Below are positions 53,301 to 56,888 of a stretch of DNA of 56,888 nucleotides, in pieces. Source of the DNA: Muricoccus nepalensis (lineage in GTDB: Bacteria > Pseudomonadota > Alphaproteobacteria > Acetobacterales > Acetobacteraceae); assembly GCF_006438825.1 (NCBI RefSeq), contig NZ_RCZP01000032.1, positions 1 through 56,888 on the forward strand, in the 5' to 3' direction. Below the pieces are notes generated by a model. That model did not search any database. It was not told the origin of the DNA and saw only the letters and a list, made by a program, of their open reading frames with translations. Each line of letters begins with the position of its first letter. Within the stretch, counting starts at the first letter, position 1. The translations under genes and the position numbers were made by a program.

Positions 53301-53774
53301 CTAGACCGGCACCTCGCCCGGCGGCTTGAGTGCGGCCAGCACGAAGGAGGACTTCGTCTCCTTCACCCCCGGCATCCTCAGCAGCGCCCGCACGGCGAAG
53401 TCGGCGTAGGCCTCGAAGTCGGCCGCGAGGACGTGCAGCAGGTAGTCCATCTCCCCGCTCATCGCGTAGGCCGCCAGCACCTCCGGGCGCGCGGAGAGGG
53501 CCTTCTGGAATCCTTCGACGACCTCCTCCGCGTGGCTCGACAGGGCGACCATGACGAAGGCCTGCAACGGCAACCCGACCCGCCCCGGGTCCACCACGGC
53601 GGCGTAGCGGCCGATCACCCCCTCCTCCTCCAGCCTGCGGACGCGCCGCTGGCAGGGGGTCGGGGAGAGGCCGACCTGCTCGGCCAGGGCCACGACCGGG
53701 AGCCGGCCGTCGCGCTGCAGGACGCGAAGGATTCGCCGGTCGGTCGAATCGAGCGCTGGAGGGGTTTTCGCCAT
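53301..53774 (-). CDS. Lrp/AsnC-family transcriptional regulator
   Basis: A 157-residue regulator. The N-terminal winged helix (DSTDRRILRVLQRDGRLPV, then VGLSPTPCQRRVRRLEEEG) spans about residues 8-60, and the RAM ligand-binding domain follows, including VLAAYAMSGEMDYLLHV. The ATG at 53774 is divergent from phhA across 114 bases. In many proteobacteria an Lrp-type regulator in this position controls phenylalanine or aromatic amino-acid catabolism, so regulation of phhA by phenylalanine or tyrosine is the natural inference. Upstream frames are GC shadows. Confidence 0.93.
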   Translation of the reverse strand: MAKTPPALDSTDRRILRVLQRDGRLPVVALAEQVGLSPTPCQRRVRRLEEEGVIGRYAAVVDPGRVGLPLQAFVMVALSSHAEEVVEGFQKALSARPEVLAAYAMSGEMDYLLHVLAADFEAYADFAVRALLRMPGVKETKSSFVLAALKPPGEVPV

Positions 53775-53888
53775 GATCGAGCCCTCTTGCTTCCGGGATT
53801 CGCCAATTCGGCCGGCCTGTCCGCGCAGTTTGCATCTTTTCCCCGGAGCGCTCGACCTAACCTGTGCGAAGAGCGAGGGAGCGAGGCG

Positions 53889-54749
53889 ATGGACAGCAGA
53901 ATCCACCCGGCCGACGGGATCATCGGTACCCAGACGCTGCCGGAGGGCTTGCGCGGGGACTACGCCCGGGCCCGCCCCGACGGCACCCTGCCCGAGACGC
54001 CCCTTGCCCGTTCCGAGGCCGAGCACGCCACCTGGCGGGCGCTGGTTGCGCGCCAGCGCACCATCTATCCTGGCCGCGCGGCCTCCGACTGGCTGAAGGG
54101 GCTGGATCGCCTTCGCTGCGACCAGGCCGTGCCGGAGCTGCCCGTCGCGTCGGACATCCTGGAGGAGGCGACGGGATGGCGCCTTGTGCCCTGCCCTGGC
54201 CTCCTCCCGGACGCGCAGTTCTTCGCCCTGCTCGCCCGCCGGCGCTTCCCGGTGACCGAGTGGATCCGGCGCCCGGAGGAGCTCGACTACATCGTGGAGC
54301 CGGACATCTTCCACGACTTCCTCGGCCACGTCCCCTTGCTCACGAACCCCGACTACGCGGGCTTCCTGGAAGCGTATGGCCGCCTGGGGCTGCAGGCGGA
54401 GCGGAAGGGGCAGCTTGCCCCTCTCGCCCGCTTCTACTGGTTCATGGTCGAGTTCGGCCTCATCCAGGAGCGGGAGGGGCTGCGCGCCTACGGCGCGGGC
54501 ATCCTCTCCTCGCGGACCGAGACGCTCCACGCCCTGTCGGATTCGCCCCAACGGCTTCGCTTCGACATGGACCGGGTTCTTCGCAGCGCCTACCGAATCG
54601 ACGAGGTGCAGCCCGTCTACTTCGTCATCCGCGACTACGCGGAACTCTACGCCGCCATCGAGCGGGCGGCCGGCCTGCTGGACTGGGCGGCGACGGCGGC
54701 GCCGATTGCGCCAGGCGAGGCGGCGCCGGGCGATCAGCCCTGGGGCTGA
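53889..54749 (+). CDS. phhA: Phenylalanine 4-monooxygenase PhhA
   Basis: A 286-residue, monomeric-type bacterial phenylalanine hydroxylase that converts phenylalanine to tyrosine with a tetrahydropterin and O2. The iron triad is H142 and H147 in FHDFLGHVPLL and E188 in FYWFMVEFGLI. There is no regulatory ACT domain, as expected for bacterial forms. The ATG at 53889 is preceded by GAGGGAGCGAGG. The pterin-recycling partner phhB is at 27147. The last 16 bases overlap the 3' end of the fliJ-like gene on the other strand, so transcription of the two converges. Confidence 0.97.
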   Translation: MDSRIHPADGIIGTQTLPEGLRGDYARARPDGTLPETPLARSEAEHATWRALVARQRTIYPGRAASDWLKGLDRLRCDQAVPELPVASDILEEATGWRLVPCPGLLPDAQFFALLARRRFPVTEWIRRPEELDYIVEPDIFHDFLGHVPLLTNPDYAGFLEAYGRLGLQAERKGQLAPLARFYWFMVEFGLIQEREGLRAYGAGILSSRTETLHALSDSPQRLRFDMDRVLRSAYRIDEVQPVYFVIRDYAELYAAIERAAGLLDWAATAAPIAPGEAAPGDQPWG

Positions 54750-55132
54750 GAGGGTCGGCGCGCTCCCGCCTCGTCCAGGCGGCGCTGCTCGTCGCGCCGG
54801 GCGCGCCGCCGTGCCTCGGCGGCCCGCATCTCCGACAGCGACTCGACCGCGCGCTCGGACGCCCGTGCAGCGGCCAGGGAGAGGATCGCCTCGGCGGCGC
54901 GTTCCTGGGCGCGGCGCGCCTCGTCCTCGGCGGCAGCGCGCAGCGCGAGCCCGCGCGGCAGCCAGGCGACGTAGCCGGTGCCGTGCCGGGCCTCCGCCAC
55001 CAGCGCCTCGTCGGCGGAACGGGCCGCCATCTCAGCCGCCTCGCGCCGCGCGGCTTCCTCGGCCACGCGGCGGCGGGCCGCCGCGACCTCGGCGTTGCGA
55101 AGACGCGCGAGGACGGCCAGGGAGTCGGTCAC
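54734..55132 (-). CDS. fliJ: FliJ-like coiled-coil protein
   Basis: A 132-residue, almost entirely helical protein rich in Ala, Arg and Glu with heptad-like spacing. It has no enzymatic motif. It starts with a GTG that overlaps the fliI stop by 4 bases (GTGA), and a short coiled-coil protein immediately after FliI is the normal place of FliJ, the stalk-like activator of the flagellar export ATPase. The sequence itself is too low in complexity to prove homology, so the name rests on context and shape. The 3' end overlaps phhA. Confidence 0.7.
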   Translation of the reverse strand: MTDSLAVLARLRNAEVAAARRRVAEEAARREAAEMAARSADEALVAEARHGTGYVAWLPRGLALRAAAEDEARRAQERAAEAILSLAAARASERAVESLSEMRAAEARRRARRDEQRRLDEAGARRPSQPQG

Positions 55133-56469
55133 CGCTCCGACCCCATGGCGAGCGCGAGCGCCGCGAAAGCACCGGCCACGCTCCCGGCCTCCTCCTTGCC
55201 CTGGCGCAGCACGTCCTCGATCGCCGGCGCCAGGCTCACCGCCTCGTCGACGGCCGGGTCGCTGCCGGCGCGGTAGGCGCCCAGGCGGACCATGTCGGCC
55301 ATGTCGCGGTGAAGCGCCAGGATCCGGCGGGCCCGGGCGAGGATCTGCCGCTCCTCCGGCTCCAGGCAGCCGGGAACGGTGCGGGAGAGGCTGCGCAGCA
55401 CGTCGACGGCCGGGTAGCGCCCTCCCTCCCCGATCCGGCGGTCCAGCACGACGTGCCCGTCGAGGATGCCGCGCACGGCGTCGGCCACCGGTTCGTCGTG
55501 GTCGTCGCCCTCGACCAAGACGGTGAAGAGGCCGGTGATCGAGCCGGCGCAGCCCTCCGGGCCCGGTCCCGCGCGTTCGAGCAGGCGCGGCAGTTCGGCG
55601 AAGACGCTCGGCGGGAAGCCGCGGGTGGCGGGAGGCTCGCCGGCCGAGAGGCCGATCTCCCGCAGGGCCATGGCGAAGCGCGTGACGCTGTCCATCATCA
55701 GCAGCACGCGCTTGCCCGCGTCGCGGAAGTGCTCGGCGACGGCCATGGCCGCGAGCGCCGCGTTGCGGCGAATCAGGGGCGCCTGGTCCGAGGTCGCGCA
55801 GACCACGACGCTTCGGGCGAGTCCCTCTGGCCCCAGGTCGTCCTCCACGAACTCGCGCAGCTCGCGGCCGCGCTCCCCGACCAGGCCGATGACGGCGACG
55901 TCGCAGTCCGCGTGCCGCGCCAGCATGGCCATGAGACTCGACTTGCCGACACCGGAGGCGGCGAAGAGGCCCAGGCGCTGGCCGCGGCGGCAGGTGGCGA
56001 AGGCATCGAGGGCGCGCACCCCAAGATCCACGCGGGGGCCGAGCCTCGCCCGCGTCCCGGCTTCCGGAGCCGTCGCCCGGAGCAGACGCGCCTGCGTCCC
56101 CAAGGCCAGAGGGCCGCGGCCATCGAGCGGCCGCCCGGTCGGATCCACGACCCTCCCCAGCCAGGCGTCACAAGGACTGACCGACACAGCGCCCGCGTTT
56201 TCGACCTGGGCCCCGACGGCGAGCCCTTCCACTCCCCCGCCACCCACAGCAAGGGCCACCTCCCCGCGCACACCTACAACCTCTGCGTGTATTTCTCTTT
56301 CGCCTTGGCGGCACAGGCGAACGCAACCTCCGATTGAGATTTGAGGGTGAAGGCCGGCAACCTCGATGGAGAGCCCCTGCACGCCCCGGACCTGCCCAAT
56401 GGCAGTTAAACCACGAATATCGCTTATTTTTTCGGCGAATTGCCGGAACGCACCTGGGAGGTCACGCAT
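55129..56469 (-). CDS. fliI: Flagellar export ATPase FliI
   Basis: A 446-residue ATPase of the flagellar type III export apparatus, related to F1 beta. Walker A is ASGVGKSS at 171-178 (preceded by GLFA), GERGREL follows at 198, Walker B is LLMMDSVTRFAMALREIG, and the N-terminal beta-barrel has GRVVDPTGRPLDG. The start chosen is ATG at 56469; an ATG at 56493 would add 8 residues. AAAGG and AGCAGG lie upstream. With the fliJ-like gene it forms a two-gene unit; other flagellar genes must lie elsewhere. It diverges from ctrA, the regulator that controls flagellar genes in alphaproteobacteria. Confidence 0.94.
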   Translation of the reverse strand: MRDLPGAFRQFAEKISDIRGLTAIGQVRGVQGLSIEVAGLHPQISIGGCVRLCRQGEREIHAEVVGVRGEVALAVGGGGVEGLAVGAQVENAGAVSVSPCDAWLGRVVDPTGRPLDGRGPLALGTQARLLRATAPEAGTRARLGPRVDLGVRALDAFATCRRGQRLGLFAASGVGKSSLMAMLARHADCDVAVIGLVGERGRELREFVEDDLGPEGLARSVVVCATSDQAPLIRRNAALAAMAVAEHFRDAGKRVLLMMDSVTRFAMALREIGLSAGEPPATRGFPPSVFAELPRLLERAGPGPEGCAGSITGLFTVLVEGDDHDEPVADAVRGILDGHVVLDRRIGEGGRYPAVDVLRSLSRTVPGCLEPEERQILARARRILALHRDMADMVRLGAYRAGSDPAVDEAVSLAPAIEDVLRQGKEEAGSVAGAFAALALAMGSER

Positions 56470-56590
56470 CCTGCTAACCTTTTCTATACACATTGTCTCG
56501 TATATTAATACATCTTGCAGATGAAAAAAGCCCTTCACTACTCGCTCATAAGTTGTCTTAATGGTGCCAGAACGACTGAGGAACGGAACA
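56470..56590. promoter_or_regulatory. AT-rich divergent promoter region between fliI and ctrA
   Basis: This 121-base gap is far richer in A and T than the rest of the window (runs such as TATATTAATA and GAAAAAAG). It contains a perfect 5-bp inverted repeat CATCT-TGC-AGATG at 56511-56523 and TTAA at 56505-56508 and 56558-56561. A full CtrA site (TTAA-N7-TTAA) is not present. It presumably holds promoters for both genes; exact hexamers are unclear. Confidence 0.5.
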
Positions 56591-56888
56591 ATGCGCGTCC
56601 TGCTCGTAGAAGATGACCTGACCACCTCGCGCGGGGTGACGCTCATGCTCAAGACCCAGGGCATGATCGTGGACGCCGCCGACACGGGGGAGGAGGCGCT
56701 CGAGCTCGCGCGCCTCTACGACTACGACATCGTGGTGCTCGACCTCATGCTGCCGGACATGGAGGGCTACGAGGTGGTCCGCCGCCTGCGCGCCGGCCGC
56801 AGCACCACCCCGGTGCTGATCCTGTCGGGCCTCTCCCGCCCGGGTGCCAAGGTGAAGGGCTTTGGCCTCGGCGCCGACGACTTCATCG
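56591..56888 (+). CDS. ctrA: Response regulator CtrA, 3' end outside window
   Basis: The first 99 residues of an OmpR-family response regulator. The receiver domain has the acidic pair ED at 7-8 (VLLVEDD), phosphoacceptor D51 in DIVVLDLMLPDMEGYEV and the switch region PVLILSGLSRPGAKVKGFGL. The phrase YDYDIVVLDLMLPDMEG, D51 numbering and the GADDFI ending match Caulobacter CtrA rather than other OmpR members. CtrA controls cell-cycle or, in Rhodospirillales, mainly motility genes. GAGGAAC precedes the ATG at 56591. The DNA-binding domain lies beyond the window edge, so the call rests on the receiver half. Confidence 0.9.
   Translation, partial: MRVLLVEDDLTTSRGVTLMLKTQGMIVDAADTGEEALELARLYDYDIVVLDLMLPDMEGYEVVRRLRAGRSTTPVLILSGLSRPGAKVKGFGLGADDFI

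Overview
This is a roughly 57 kb stretch of a very GC-rich chromosome from an alphaproteobacterium, most likely Rhodospirillales and plausibly Acetobacteraceae (Roseomonas-like). The placement is inferred from gene content: a CtrA response regulator, a CarD/CdnL protein with an Ala/Lys/Pro-rich tail next to a 7Fe ferredoxin, an AcpXL very-long-chain fatty acid cluster, CcmAB, a COQ7-type hydroxylase, and a C+G-biased third codon position throughout. The window is almost fully coding on both strands. I see no insertion sequence, prophage, CRISPR array, rRNA or obvious genomic island. One tRNA gene is present.

Layout. 1-2 kb: a truncated secreted protein, a small HTH-like protein, and the heme exporter genes ccmB and ccmA on the minus strand. 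2.1-6.7 kb: aconitase, a lipid-kinase-like protein and a metallophosphoesterase. 6.7-13.2 kb: an MFS transporter diverging from a Suv3-like RNA helicase, S4 protein, fdxA and carD series. 13.2-17.4 kb (minus): a Bax-inhibitor-like protein and a YbbA/YbbP-type ABC exporter, whose ATPase start codon overlaps that of the divergent tesA-like esterase. 17.4-21.6 kb: esterase, thpR, sirtuin, uracil-DNA glycosylase-like protein, PAP2 phosphatase and LysE exporter. 21.6-26.5 kb (minus): NAD(P)HX dehydratase, an 11-codon mini-ORF, a histidine phosphatase, a DUF6544-like protein and a TonB-dependent siderophore receptor with a Fur-like operator. 26.7-36.2 kb: a mixed set including phhB, two orphan solute-binding proteins, a TetR/membrane protein pair, phzF, gluQ, an esterase, an HNH nuclease, coq7-dsbB, a cupin and tRNA-Leu(CAA). 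36.4-43.1 kb: a hybrid histidine kinase followed by a complete YehZYXW-type osmoprotectant ABC transporter. 43.2-48.3 kb: a six-gene acpXL-fabZ-KS-KS-ADH-lpxXL cluster. 48.3-53.2 kb (minus): an SLC13 permease, a 3-hydroxyisobutyrate dehydrogenase and a PAS-MCP-PilZ chemoreceptor. 53.3-56.9 kb: an Lrp regulator divergent from phhA, then fliJ-like and fliI genes, then the start of ctrA.

The most coherent system is the acpXL cluster. It should build a very-long 3-hydroxy or (omega-1)-hydroxy acyl chain on a dedicated carrier protein and transfer it to lipid A. One of its two ketosynthases has lost the active-site cysteine and the first histidine, which suggests a KS/chain-length-factor pair. The most unusual small-scale signals are the SD-led mini-ORF chained by two ATGA overlaps between the phosphatase and nnrD, the shared CATG start of ybbA/tesA, a cupin gene that ends inside a tRNA, and a possible antisense cobalamin-riboswitch-like stretch next to the TonB receptor. 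No wholly novel multi-gene system is evident.
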